Below the pieces are notes generated by a model that did not search any database, was not told the DNA's origin, and saw only the letters and a program-made list of their open reading frames with translations. Source: Sisyra terminalis (taxonomy: Eukaryota; Arthropoda; Insecta; Neuroptera; Sisyridae). From it: a stretch of DNA of 64,000 bases. The stretch lies in the NCBI GenBank assembly GCA_958496175.1, contig OY292279.1, positions 22,010,001 to 22,074,000 on the forward strand, written 5' to 3'. Made by a program: the position numbers and the translations under genes. Below are positions 10,511 to 21,874 of this stretch, in pieces (within the stretch, counting starts at the first letter, position 1; each line of letters opens with the position of its first letter).

Positions 10511-11682
10511 CTGAAAAAACACAAAAATAATGTCTGTAATATTTATTTATAATTTCCTTAATGGGATTGCTGTAAGAATATTTTGCATAGAGAAACGAGG
10601 AAACGTAACACAACGAAAAGCTTTGTTCGTGCAAAATGCAAAGAATATTTCTGTTCTTCCTCCTTTCCGAATGCATTTTAGTTCTTGTAGCACTCAGAAA
10701 TATAATCATTTCCGACTTCAATTTTCCTAGAACACTTGAAATGCTCATTCAATATCTATCAAATCATTTATATGTCTACGACTTTATTGAACTCGAAGTG
10801 ATTTTTGAAAAATAAATGAAATTGTTCTATTACCCCCTACAGATAATAGAAACAGGGAAAATAGAATGCCATATATCAATAAAAATATACGACTACCCTA
10901 TACAATTTTTTTTGTATTTTCTTTCTCTAAACCTTTAAAATATAAAGAAAACATAGTGTACATTGAAAAATGTTGACAAGATTTTTTGTTAGTTCAATCC
11001 AATTTATGGGAAAAGGAATGTTTAAATAAAAATTTAAATCAAAAATAACAATGAAAATAGCATTTCATTTTTTTTTTTTGAGAATACTTCTAAAAGGGCT
11101 TCTTACACAATAAATCTAACAAATATTTCTTTTGTCAACATCAAGATATTTGGAAATGTAAAAATTGGAAGGAAAACTTCCAAATTGTTGATTTTCGAGT
11201 AATGTTATACAATATAACTAAACAATTGACACTCGTAAATAAAATTAAAGCATGATTGTTAGAAATTTCAGCATCACTGTCTTCAAAATCAATAGTTTGT
11301 ACTTAAAAAAGTATTAGTTATTCTTAATAAAAAAAACATATCTTTATTTTTCCAGTGCAATAGCATTTCTTGGAGCTGCAACATCTTAGTGATGTGGAGC
11401 CAGAAATTAACTTGAATGGTGCTTTTTCATGCAGCCGCTGGTCATTGATTTCAATCGTCAAATGAAGTCACGTGATTAAAAATGTAACATATGCACCAAA
11501 ATTTGAGCGGTAAATGTAGCAAAGTATCGAATGTCAATGAATCTATATAATCGCTTTATTGTATCGGTATGTGTATATAATTGCGAGCAATTAGTATTAC
11601 TATGCGAGTAAGTAAGCAAACATTCAACTAAAGAGAAATAAGTTTAACTGAATTTGTATTCTTTTTAGATAGGTATTAATAT

Positions 11683-12163
11683 TGTAACAGAAAGGGACAA
11701 AGTCTGTCTCTCTCTTTGTGCCATGCCGGCACGCGATTGGCTGACTGACTTCCATCTCTCTCCCACCAATGCGAATGTACATATGGATTGTTCTTGAAAC
11801 ATCTATAGAATGTGCATATGGGTTGTTCTGGAACAATGGAATATTCTAGAATGTTGGGTTGCGGGTATATAAGGCGCTTAGTCAAGCCAGTTAAAAGTTC
11901 TTTATGACAGTTCTGTATCGAAGTTCATCTTGATCTCCGTTACAACAAAGCGATCACCAAGCGATTATTAGTGTGATTTTAATTAAAAGTGATTATTGTT
12001 ATTTAAGTGATTGTTTTGACAAGTGTTATTGTATAATAAAAAGTGTATAAAAAGTGAAATAAAAAAAGTGATTTTTAAGTGTGAAAGTTAATTTTTATCT
12101 CCAAAAGAAATTAAAAGAACGAATAAACGCCATCTCAATACAGTTTTGAGACGTCACGTTACA
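11683..12163 (+). mobile_element. Solo LTR of a retrotransposon, 481 bp
   Basis: It starts TGTAACAG and ends GTTACA (TG...CA), flanked by ATAT on both sides (11679-11682 and 12164-12167), which looks like a 4-bp target duplication. Inside are a TATA box (TATATAAGG, 11866-11873), downstream AGTT-rich sequence typical of a start region, and AATAAA (12122-12127) near the 3' end. No second LTR or gag/pol remains, so it is a solo LTR left by recombination. ORFs at 11624-11885 lie within the LTR region and are not genes. Confidence 0.8.
11791..11851 (+). promoter_or_regulatory. Heat-shock-element cluster upstream of LTR TATA box
   Basis: TTCttGAA at 11791-11798, TTCtgGAA at 11826-11833 and the three-unit GAAtaTTCtaGAA at 11839-11851 match the alternating nGAAn consensus for HSF binding. 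The last unit ends 15 bp before the TATA box at 11866. Function is inferred from consensus match and placement. Confidence 0.65.
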
Positions 12164-12616
12164 ATATTAATTAAAAAAAATATGTTCAGTGAATATGACA
12201 TGATGCATGGCATGTTTGAGAGAATCCTGCGAAATAGCTGTAGAAAATTTAGCTCCATCACTAATTTTTTCAGATAATTCACATGTTACATTTTAATCAC
12301 ATGACCAAATTTTTTTGCTAATAACCAGCAACTAGCGGCTGCATGAAACTGTATCTGAAGAAGTGTAAAAACGTTATATTTATTTTGAATAAACAAATGC
12401 CTCACCATTACGATTTGATAACGATTTCCAGAAAACTACAACCGATCATCGCTATCTTCGATTCTATATTGATTACCACCTGGAACCCACTCATTAAACG
12501 AAAAAAATATGAACTTAATTAAACGCCTTAATTATCCGCCTTTTACAAATTAAAATTTTAGAAATATTTAGATTGACTTTTGTTTGTCCTTGATTGTACC
12601 GAAAAAAAAATCAATT

Positions 12617-13030
12617 GTACCTCAACCGGTAAGAAAATAGAGTTTTCCAACTACTACTGGTTTTCCTTGGAAGATTTTCCAAATCGGTATCTAGCCACTG
12701 TGTTGCGGAGAATTGAATCGAAAAAATTATGCTTCTGACTTAATCCCAACGGTAATTATGATGGTTTTTGAATGAGTAATTAGACTCTCATTATGTCAAT
12801 GTTGAAACTGCAAACTCAAACTAATTTTGAAACTGTTGAGGTAAAAACGATTTTTTTTTTGCGGATTCTTCCGGATGCTGGTCTCTAGTTGATGGTACCG
12901 GTTGAATTTTCGTTTTAACCTCAACCGGAGAGAAAATAGTTTTTTTCGGATACTACTGATTTTCCTTCGAAGATTTTCCATATCCAACAACGATAGAGCA
13001 TAGCTACTGTGTTGTACCGAAAAAAATTTC
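12617..13030. repeat. Diverged direct duplication, about 297-bp period
   Basis: The block CCTCAACCGG...GAAAATAG...TACTACTG and GATTTTCC...CTACTGTGTTG occurs at about 12617-12735 and again at about 12914-13030, in the same orientation with indels. It is probably a tandem duplication inside an old element. The 105-codon minus ORF at 12796-13113 crosses the second unit and the SINE and is not a gene. Confidence 0.65.
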
Positions 13031-13038
13031 GTCGAGGT

Positions 13039-13200
13039 GCCTATTGGTAGCCGAATGGCAAGGTGACTACTCCAAAACTGGTAGGTGTTGGATTCGATCC
13101 TCGTATCGAACAAATATTCGATATTTCTCGATTATGAATTTTAATAATCCTAGAGTCGCTAAAGACCTTAGTAGTTATAAAGCGACGGTAAGTAACAATT
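13039..13200 (+). repeat. tRNA-derived SINE, copy 2 (full-length)
   Basis: The A-box-like TGGTAGCCGAATGG is followed about 40 bp later by the B-box-like GGATTCGATCC, as in the head of a Ser/Leu-type tRNA. The family body follows (CGATATTTCTCGATTATG, CCTAGAGTCGCTAAAGACC, TAGTTATAAAGCGACGG) and ends in GTAAGTAACAAT. It is not a functional tRNA because the cloverleaf is not preserved. Confidence 0.82.
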
Positions 13201-13939
13201 TAAAAATATTGCAAGTAAAGGAAATGAAATTTTGAGACGAAAAATCTTCAAAATAGGTACCCTTTCCTCAACTTTTAATTACCATTTATTAGTTATTGTT
13301 TGAAATTATTGGCCAAACCTTAAAAAAACCTAAATAATTTCGCTAGCACGATTAAAAGAATAAGGTGAAATAGGAGTGCTGATGTTGAGGCGATAGAAGT
13401 ATGAAGGGGTGACTCCACCACGCTGAAGTGTAGCATGTCTTTGAAAACGAAAGATTTCAAACCAAATGAAAATAAAATTTTCGTCTTTTAATGATTGAGT
13501 TGAATAAACATAAACACAAATTAATTGAAAAAGTGTTTGGTCTTCTATCTCGAAATCATAAAAATCCCATAGAGAAGTTTTTGAGTATTTTTAGACTTTA
13601 CATCAATTAAAATCAGCGAATAAAATATTGTTAAACGTTAAATATTGCAAAATTCAAAAATAGTTTTTTTTTTTTACTTAATTTATTTAGTGAATCCATA
13701 AGTGATAGCAATTGAAATTGACAACTTAATAAAAATATAAATTAAGGATGTTTTGGGGAAAAAGATCACAAAGGACTTTTTGTTTCAAATTTTCATCCCC
13801 TGTACGTTCTCCTTATATCGCCTATAACTTTAAGACACCTTTTTACCATGAATACCAACTAATTTATTATTCTGTATATAAATCAGATGTTAGAGTTGTG
13901 GCGAATAATATGAATTTTTTTGGAAGATCGAAATCGAAT

Positions 13940-14265
13940 TAGAATTAACGATTTATGATTTCAACAAGATAGTGCAACATGCCATACATATAGTAACATT
14001 ATCAATTGATTATGGGAAAAATTCAACGACCGAATAATTAAGATGTGAACTGACCATCATGGTCTTGCGATATAACTCCATTGGATTTTATTGTTTGAAT
14101 CATTAGTAAAATTCATATGTATCAAAAACAATCATCTTTCTTCAATCTAATATTAGCTCATTCATCAGAAAAATGAATGCAGATTTATGCAAAGAAGTTA
14201 ATAATTTTGAATATTGATTTGAAATCTCTTACCGTTTTAACTCTGTTTTAAATTAAAAATATGTA
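13940..14265 (+). pseudogene. Decayed Tc1/mariner-type transposase fragment
   Basis: Reading across frames on the plus strand gives FQQDSATCHT (about 13957-13986), then after stops CDITPLDFIV (about 14067-14096), then MNADLCKEV (about 14174-14200). These correspond to the second catalytic Asp motif (FQQDxAxxHT), the DLTPLDFFLWG block and the C-terminal end of insect mariner-like transposases. Several stops and frameshifts show that it is dead. The short ORF at 13748-13942 just upstream is not clearly part of it. Confidence 0.62.
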
Positions 14266-14299
14266 GCTCTTATTTAGTCCACCTAAATTATATACGGTG

Positions 14300-14890
14300 A
14301 TCAAACAATTGCCCACTAGAAAGATCCTCACGTGAAATTTGCACAAGTATTATTACTTATACGAAAGTTGCCCACATAGAAATTTACTCACCGAAAAAAA
14401 TTCTCACACAGAAATGAGCACATAATGATATATTCTCACATGGAAGCTAGAACTACAAAAAAGAAGAAAACCGCGAAAAATATAATATCTAATTACTTCA
14501 TTAATAATATTTTGACAGTCTTGTAAATTTAACAATATTAAAATTAAGTTAACAACATAATCACGAATGAAATTAAAGACGAAGTTGAAACGTCGCTAGA
14601 TATTGACGTCACTAAAAGGACATGAGCCCTTTTTTTTAAATTTATAATTTTTTTTAAAAGCAAGAATTTTTTTAAATAAGCTATCAGTGCATCTTAATAC
14701 TAATAATACAAAAGAACTTACTTAAATAGAAAATAAAATAATAGTTTCTTCCTGTGGGCTAGTTTCCATATGAGGATAATATCATTGTGTGTTAATTTTA
14801 GTCAACGGAATTTTCTTTTTGTGTAAATTTCTATGTGGACAACTTTCGTGTGGGCAATAAAGCTAGTGCGCAACTTTTTGTGGGCATTTT
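14300..14890. mobile_element. Non-autonomous element with TGCCCAC/GTGGGCA inverted ends
   Basis: The segment 14360-14455 (GAAAGTTGCCCACATAGAAA ... TCACATGGAAGCTAG) is imperfectly inverted at 14755-14852 (CTAGTTTCCATATGAGG ... TTTCTATGTGGACAACTTTC). TTGCCCAC repeats near both ends. The interior (about 14456-14640) resembles the MITE at 43.82-44.12 kb (AACGTCGCTAGATATTG against AACGTCGCCAGATATTG), suggesting nesting or shared ancestry. Confidence 0.65.
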
Positions 14891-14999
14891 TCGAGTGAGG
14901 TATTTTACATCAAAGAACTATTATATTCACGATTGTTTCTGGATCTTTTTATTCCCGATATATATGGACGAGACTTCTCACCAATACCAAGAACACCAT

Positions 15000-17525
15000 T
15001 AGTGATATATCTTTGACATATTCGATTGCTGTTGGAACAGGTTTAATCTAGCCAATTACAATATTTAATAAAGTAAAACTTTTCCAATTGAAGTTAAATT
15101 CAAAAATATTTTTTAGTTGTAGGGAAAAACAATGATATTTTTCAACCAAAAAACTTGTTTTCTTGAAATTGATGCAAAATATCGAAAATATTAGGAAATC
15201 TCCGCCTAAGCTAACATATATTGATTTAAGTATTTCTCTTTTAAAAATTTTATATCTTTTCATTTTTGATTTCTACTTAAATACTCAGATTAAAACTATT
15301 CTGATTGATAACATTACCATAGCCAGTTATAGTCCTAGTAAAAAGAAGGACAAAAAAAATCTTTCGCGTCAAAGTTAAACCGTGGACGGAATAATGTTTT
15401 TTACAACATTATATCAATCGTTAATGAATTATTGAAACACCCGTTTATTTAACATTACCGAATGCTTTCTTTTAATTATTATAACAGTAAAATACAATTC
15501 TTTTGTGATGGAATTTTTACAAAGCTTCATTTATCGCTTACTGCTTTTATAACATTTTAAAATTACTTTTGAAGTCGATCTAAGAATAACTTAGAATTTG
15601 AAATTCTATGAAGTATGAAATACTGTATAACTGCAAAAGACTTTATTAAGATTAATCAAAATTCTTTCTTCTAAAAATAAAACGGGAAAATAATGAATTC
15701 GTTTCAAGAGAATTCAACAAACATTCAGTAAAGCAAAATCAAACCAAAGAAACATTTTCCAATACATGAGGAACGAAATTCTTTTTAAATTTTCCACGCT
15801 TCATTTCAAAATTTTCATCTAATTTTATAACGTCGCGTGTCGTATTTCGTTAAAACACAGGAGAATACGATCAAATATATTTCTTCGTTAGAGAAATAAC
15901 GTGTTCGTAATCTGCTTGTGTAAATACTGACGGCAATCAAAATTATTATGTTCATTAATTTTCCGCTTGTTTTCTATCTCTGGTTCATGACTTCCCATTT
16001 TCCTTTTGTTATTAAGTCTAGACACGAAATTGTGTTTTTGTCTAAGAGCTTTTCTAGCATAGACTTAATTATTGAATCAACAATAGAAACATTTTTAAAA
16101 CAATTATTTGTTCGCAATTTGTAATTTAAGCTTCGCGATACAGAAAAACGTAAATAATAAAGCTCCAATTTCGATCGAAAAACTAGCTCAACTTTTATTA
16201 TTATATTCGTAACTGGATTATGTATATCTGCCCGATTTTCACGATACTCGTTATTCTTCATGATAAATATCGCATTGCAGATTCAATTTTCTTCGTCTAC
16301 ATTGAATTTGCGTTAATTTATTCTATCTATAGAATCTTTCATGAAATACAATCTTGAAATACGGCAGCTCTTCCAATTACAGATTGAAATACACTAACTA
16401 CAATTATAATCTTAATTTTTCACAGTTCAAAATCATTCATTATTAATTAAAAAGTCTTTTTTTTAATTAAATTTCTTAATATTGCTCCTAATGAGCCCAT
16501 TTATATCGAAGCACAAATTAATTGAAGTAATTACATTTTTAATCTACATCTCTTATTTCGCGAGATGATATATCAACGTAATGAATGGAAGAAATTAATC
16601 AAAAACTGTATATAAAAAAAAATAGTAGAAACTTTCGGAAAACATATTGAAACGATTTTAAACACTATCAACCCCATTTGGTGAAATTACAACTTTTCTA
16701 TCATGATTTAATGCGCTTTGACCGCAGTTCTAAAACAAGCACTATATTTACAAGTCCTATGTATGAAGTAAATCAAAAACGGAAACCATAAAATATATAC
16801 TCAATTAGTTTCGCTTAAATATCTCGCTACTATAGAAAGTTCGTTTTCGCCCCGAAATTCTTCCATTAGCAATTTTTAAAGGGTCATAACCGTAAAATAA
16901 GATTCAAAAGGAGATTATGTTAGTGGTGTCCAGCGATTTTTCAAAGCCGTCCGTTTTTCGTTTGATGGAAGAATGAAGAAACGAATAAAATTGCCAAAGA
17001 AAACCTTTATTTATGTTCGTTATAAAATCATATATGTAGGTATATACGCCAGCATCTAAAAGTAATGATATAAAAGTGTAATTTACATGTTTATTGCAGA
17101 CGAGAATTGGGGGTGGTTGGGGTGCTTTACGACCGATAGATGGGGAGCGACAAGAGTCGGGTTACTTTATGATTCAAGTAAACATAAGACAGATAATTAG
17201 GTTGGAGCTACAAACATAATTCATTATTACCGTGAATATATATAAAGATGGTTATTTTATATGCTTGTAATTACAAAAAATAATTTGAAAACATGCTGAT
17301 TTCTTCAAAAAAGTAATTCTAACTACCACAATATATAATTTGAGACCTTTGTGAAAAATGGATAAATTGCTTTTGAAGTCATTTCAGCTTATACTTGTTT
17401 CATAATAGTTCAAAAAATGGTTGTATGAGTAATACTTGTATGTAATTGAGCTATTCGTTAACACTGTATAAAGAATATACAAAATAATTGAGAACCCGGT
17501 GAACTTTGAACTACTTATTTTTTTC
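15000..17525. other. Intronic AT-rich stretch, no feature seen
   Basis: Lies within the 13.5-kb intron of the CSGALNACT-type gene. No domain, repeat copy or RNA gene was recognised; small ORFs here show no coding character. Confidence 0.4.
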
Positions 17526-17529
17526 TGTA

Positions 17530-17695
17530 ATCGTTATTTACTGTCGCTTTATAACACCTTAGATCTTTAGTGACTCTAGGGTTAATGAAAATCCGTAAAT
17601 CGAGAAATATCGAAAATTTCCTCCATACGAGGATCAAATTCAAGGCCTATCAATTTTGAAGCGGCCACCATTAGGCCCACCTAGAATTGGTTTAC
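17530..17695 (-). repeat. tRNA-derived SINE, copy 3
   Basis: The reverse complement shows an A-box-like start (TGGGCCTAATGGTGGCCGCT), then TTTGATCCTCGTATGGAGG near the B box, then the body TTTCTCGATTTACGG, CCTAGAGTCACTAAAGATC and AAGCGACAGTAAATAACG. It is the only copy here in minus orientation. Confidence 0.78.
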
Positions 17696-18239
17696 GAAAA
17701 TTAATTTATCATTATCGATAATATTGTCGCATTTTTAATTACCAAAATGGATAAAAATAAAAACATATATTGATGCTTCATTATAATAAATTTAATACAT
17801 TTTTTAAATATACATTTTAAATAACATATTTAGATTCAAAATTATATGCCCATTAAACATATTAAAACTCATATGCAAATAAAAGTTCATAAAATTTTAC
17901 TAATTAATGAGTTTTTATACATAGTAACATACATATTTTAATAAACTTTCCATTTTTGATTGTATCCCTCAAAATGGTATAGTTTTTTTTAACCAATTCG
18001 CTCCTAAGGTTACTATTAGTTAAGGACTGGAGGCTTACTAGAAATATTCCTTTATTCTTTAGTACTTCTTTAAACAAAATATTTGATTATTGTTTCACCA
18101 TTAACACTTCAGCACATGATTAAGGTGACCCTACTTTCTGCAAAAGTACAACTTAGCAGTTTGATTGTGCTACAATGCTGTGATCTAATATTGGTAATTA
18201 TTTTTATTTTTCCTGTGGTATAGTTTGGAGTGAACCATA

Positions 18240-18725
18240 GTTGAAAATAATTTTAACAAGTTGAGAACATGAGATGTCTCGAAAACTCCTGGTGAAGCTG
18301 AGAATTTCGATAGTCTCGTATCTCTCCCGTATTTGCAGAAAGTACCTAGCCATATTGGTGGAATACTAAGAAAATATAACTTTAGGGTGGTTTTCAAGCT
18401 TCCAATAAAAATATCGTGTATACTTCTTCCCCGAAGGACAACGTCCCACTTTTCGATCAACCAGAAGTATACAGAATTTCCCGTTCATGTGGAAAAATAT
18501 ATGTTGGTGAAACCGGGATATTCGTAAGTATACGTCTAAAAGAACATCGATGGAATTTAAAGTCTAATCAAACTAACCTCTCAGCTGCAGAGGAGCATTT
18601 TTCGGCTACTGGACATTCTATGCGATTCTACGAGCCCAGAAATCTATCTTCTTTGCGTAGCTTTCTCAAAAAAAAACCACCGAGAAGGAATAAAGATCCA
18701 CAAGAATCCCAATAGGGATCGTGGT
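18240..18725 (+). pseudogene. Penelope-like element fragment: RT-endonuclease linker and GIY-YIG domain
   Basis: One frame gives GGILRKYNFRVVFKLPIK (linker after the reverse transcriptase). A second frame, joined by a frameshift near 18430, gives PEVYRISRSCGKIYVGETG, then RLKEHR and AEEHFSATGHSMRF. VYR plus YVGETG plus RLKEH is the GIY-YIG endonuclease signature of Penelope-like retroelements. The upstream reverse transcriptase is missing and at least one frameshift is present, so this is a dead 3' fragment in the CSGALNACT intron. Confidence 0.85.
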
Positions 18726-18949
18726 CTTGGACTGGGATTCGACTTGAAAGGCGATTCTCCCGGTTTTTTTAGTTTAATAGCTTTTAATCTATAAAGAGAA
18801 GGATTATCCTTTCTATTCTGCCTACTATTCCTGACCTACTAGTCTGCTATAATATTTTTACTATTCTGACTACCATAAATAGTATATAACACGACTTAAA
18901 GAGCATCTCGAAATTATCTCTTTCTGTAAAATCTATATCTATACAAATT

Positions 18950-19330
18950 TAGTGTTTGTCTGTCTGTATGTTTATTCTTAATGCATTCCTAAACTGTTGA
19001 ACCGATTTCGATGAAACTTAGAAGAGCTCTTGTTCAGATTTCAGAAAAAGTCTACCACTTTTTAGATTTTCAGTGTAACTCCTACTAACTTCCCATGAAA
19101 TATTCGTAGCACTACTTTGACACAACTGACAAATGGTAAAAATTGGCGATTGATTGAAATCAAAATGACGGTTGAAACCTTAATAACAATAATCAGTTAA
19201 GTCTCTGAGACAATTATATTTGGTTTTCTTTCAGACATATATGATTTTGACTTTACTGATCTACGTTTGTCTATTAGGATATTTAAAAAAACACACTTAA
19301 CTGTACAAAGTATGTAATGGAAACTATATA
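18950..19330 (+). repeat. Partial copy of the foldback-element family
   Basis: GACACAACTGACAAATGG, GATTGATTGAAATCAAAATG and ACGGTTGAAACC match the arm sequence near 4455-4525 (minus-arm orientation) and, inverted, 2565-2630. It is preceded by GTCTGTCTGTATGTTTATTC and CCGATTTCGATGAAACTT, a motif type that recurs in many insect repeats. No coding region. Confidence 0.55.
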
Positions 19331-19339
19331 TAAGTATAA

Positions 19340-20900
19340 TATGCTTTTTTTTATTCATATTAATATTTTAAAATGCAGCAAATCAATTTTTGATGGAACG
19401 AAGTTCATCGGGTCCTTTAGAAAAAGATAAAACCTTTTTACCCTTAATATTTATTTCTCTTCACTTCATTAGTCGTTTTATCTGTGAAAATGAATTTAAA
19501 AATCATACTTTTTTCCAAAATATACACTTTAATTACTCAACCGCTAGAAGCATACCTCTATTTCGTAGAACATAACGAATTACTGCAGCATAGAACAAAA
19601 TATTTACTTGGAAAATATAGAATTTGTAAAGCTCATTATTTTCAAAAAGGTATATTAATTACCTTTCATAATTGGAACGTTTCACGTCATATAACATACA
19701 AGAGGTTAGTATATGTATATATGTATGTTTACGATGCATGTAAATATACGTACAGTGTAACGTTTTCTACTTAGGTACCATATGAACAATAAATATTTAG
19801 TGTAAATGAACGTACAGTATGAGAAAGCTTTTGCGATAGTGTTTTATGTTTTCATATGTCGTTGAGTCATAAATGCAGAAATGTGAATCAGATTCTATAT
19901 TTAATTGTGATTCAAATTGAAGATATTAAAGCTGCTTGTCACTTGTCAAACGGTAAGATGTATCAATTCTCCTCAGATGTCTCGAATTTCAGAATCCCAG
20001 AGCATTTATTCTTACAATGCTAGGTCCCGAGCTGTAGAGATAGACTCATATATTATCACGCTTACATTCCGTTTATGTGTAATACATTATCAAATATGTA
20101 CATATACATACATTTTGCAGATAAATCCGTCGTCTATACTCCAACACCGATTATTGGAGTATAAGCTTATGCTTTATATACGTATATATCTGTACATACA
20201 ATCAAGAACCAGAAACTTCCTCTGATAGTCTCAATGATTAATCTGCTGTAATGGGGAAGCACTTAAATACAATCTGTTCGACAGAATTGAATCGATTGGA
20301 TTCTTAGAAATTATCACATGTACATAAACCACCAACGTTTAACTTGAATAACATTCTATACATGATTATCTAAACAAAATATTTAAATGTACGTTTTAAA
20401 CAAAAAGTAATTAATGCAAAATTTTACATTCGAAAAACGAACATAAGCTATATCACACCATGAGATATATTTAAATTGTATGCAGAAAGTTGGAAAAAAA
20501 CTTTTTTTTAGAAAAAATTTCACCTTTAGTTTTTCTTTTAAAATTTCAAAATGAGTAATTTTGTACATGAAATAAGGGTATGATAAAGGGTCATTCATAA
20601 ACTACTTGTGGTATTAGAGAAATGAAGTTTATAATTTTACTAGAGGAGTATTGTTTCGTCTTACGACAAGACAAAGAATCTAAATAGAGCAAAGCTTACC
20701 TAAAATCAGCTCTTCCCAACTTTTTTCTTGTAAGCATATTATTATCAATTTCTAATGTTTTTTTTTTTGTGCACTATTATGTGTTTTGCACCAGTTCAGC
20801 GATGTGTCACTATATCATGGTGGTCATGGCAGGCAATTGGTCTTTAGCGGCGTTTAAGTAGCTGGAGGAGTCGAACTTCATTCCTCTGTCTTTTGTATTT
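19340..20900. other. Intronic stretch without recognisable gene
   Basis: ORFs of 60-100 codons on the plus strand (19390-20225) show no domain, no signal peptide with splice site, and no relatives in the window. They are treated as chance. Confidence 0.4.
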
Positions 20901-20934
20901 TTTTATTTGTTGATTGGTTATTGATCTTGTAGTC

Positions 20935-21450
20935 AAACATCTACTATTTCTTGGAGCTCTTGTGGGAGTTTCCGCTTCAGCCTTCTATGATTTATGGTTT
21001 CTCCCAAGCCTAGTTCTACTGCACTAGGACAATTTTCTAGGCCGTTAAGGAAGTTCCTTGTGAGTGCGGTTAGAAAGTCTTTGAGGTATGGGACGTTCAT
21101 TTCGTGATGAATTTGATTGTTTCTCACATATCATGGAGCTTTAGTGATGACCCTCAAGACTCTATTTTGGAACACCTGTAGGTCATTGTGATTTTTCTTT
21201 GAAGATAGAACCCAGACTGCGAAAGAGTATGTGAGAAGTGGTCTAATGACTGATTTGTATATCATCAATGAACATTCCATACTTAGACGAGACCTTCAGT
21301 TGATAAGTGGGTATAGTTGGATGAGTCGAGTGTTGGCTTCTCTGATTTTACTCAAGATGTGGTTTTGCCAGGTTAATTTTGAATCCAGGAGAAGTATGCC
21401 CAGATATTTAACAGGCGTTTTTTTCTCACACCACGGAATTTCCATGTGAT
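20935..21450 (-). pseudogene. Jockey/CR1-type LINE fragment, C-terminal end of reverse transcriptase ORF
   Basis: Minus-strand reading with frame changes gives TPVKYLGILLDSKLTWQNH, IREANTRLIQLYPLI, IYKSVIRPLLTYSFAVWV, FQNRVLRVITKAPWYVRNN and QIHHEMNVPYLKDFL. The order YLGxxLD, then YKSxxRPLxTY, then APWYVRNxxIHxxLNxPxxxxF is typical of the RT thumb/C-terminus of Jockey-group LINEs. It is 5'-truncated and frameshifted. A sister fragment lies at 41.2-42.3 kb. Confidence 0.85.
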
Positions 21451-21470
21451 CCAATTTCTAATGTTGATAT

Positions 21471-21869
21471 TGTTACATTTTAACGGTTATTTATATTTAT
21501 ATACGGTTCGTTATGATTTGTTTTCGAACATAAAACAATAACATCATTTACTTAAATACACACACGTTTAATATAACACTTGTTTATTTATTTTAACAAT
21601 TGCTTTAACGGTTCTATTTGTTGAACTTATTCGTAAATGTATCGTAATTGATACTATTCGTATCTTTTTCAATACTAATTATTCTAGCGATGGACGATCG
21701 CCTTATTTATATACCTATTTACAGTTTCTGGAAGGTTCGTGACTATTCCAGACACTTTTCGTAGTTTCGATTGTTTCTATTTTTCAACTCCACATTAGAA
21801 TCCACGAACAATCATCCCTTTCTCTTCAAACTAATTGTTAGAACCTTCGAATTTTCTAAGACCGCAACA
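21471..21869 (-). mobile_element. Solo LTR, 399 bp, minus orientation
   Basis: On the minus strand it starts TGTTGCGGTC and ends AAATGTAACA. A TATA box (TATATAAATA) lies at about 21714-21705 and AATAAA near 21600. Flanks are ATAT and ATAC, an imperfect 4-bp duplication. No internal retrotransposon sequence or second LTR is present. It lies next to the LINE fragment at 20.9-21.45 kb. It differs in sequence from the LTR at 11.7 kb but has the same layout of heat-shock elements and TATA box. Confidence 0.7.
21726..21738 (-). promoter_or_regulatory. Perfect three-unit heat-shock element in the LTR
   Basis: TTCtgGAAggTTC matches the alternating GAA/TTC consensus exactly and lies about 12 bp upstream (minus orientation) of the TATA box. 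A second GAAccTTC lies near 21842-21849. HSF binding is inferred. Confidence 0.62.
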
Positions 21870-21874
21870 ATACA

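Larger units (their letters stand above)
11345..12360. mobile_element. TIR DNA element split by a solo LTR
   Basis: The flanks carry inverted matches. At 11432 onward TTCATGCAGCCGCTGGT pairs with the reverse complement near 12330-12347. AAGTCACGTGATTAAAAATG and TAACAT (about 11464-11489) match in inverted orientation the segment near 12285-12308. The solo LTR at 11683-12163 sits between the arms, so the older DNA element was interrupted. No transposase is visible; outer ends are approximate. Confidence 0.55.

Noticed and set aside
13039..13120. Possible tRNA gene (A and B box)
   Set aside because: No cloverleaf with acceptor stem can be drawn, and the same head precedes a shared body in seven copies, so it is a SINE.
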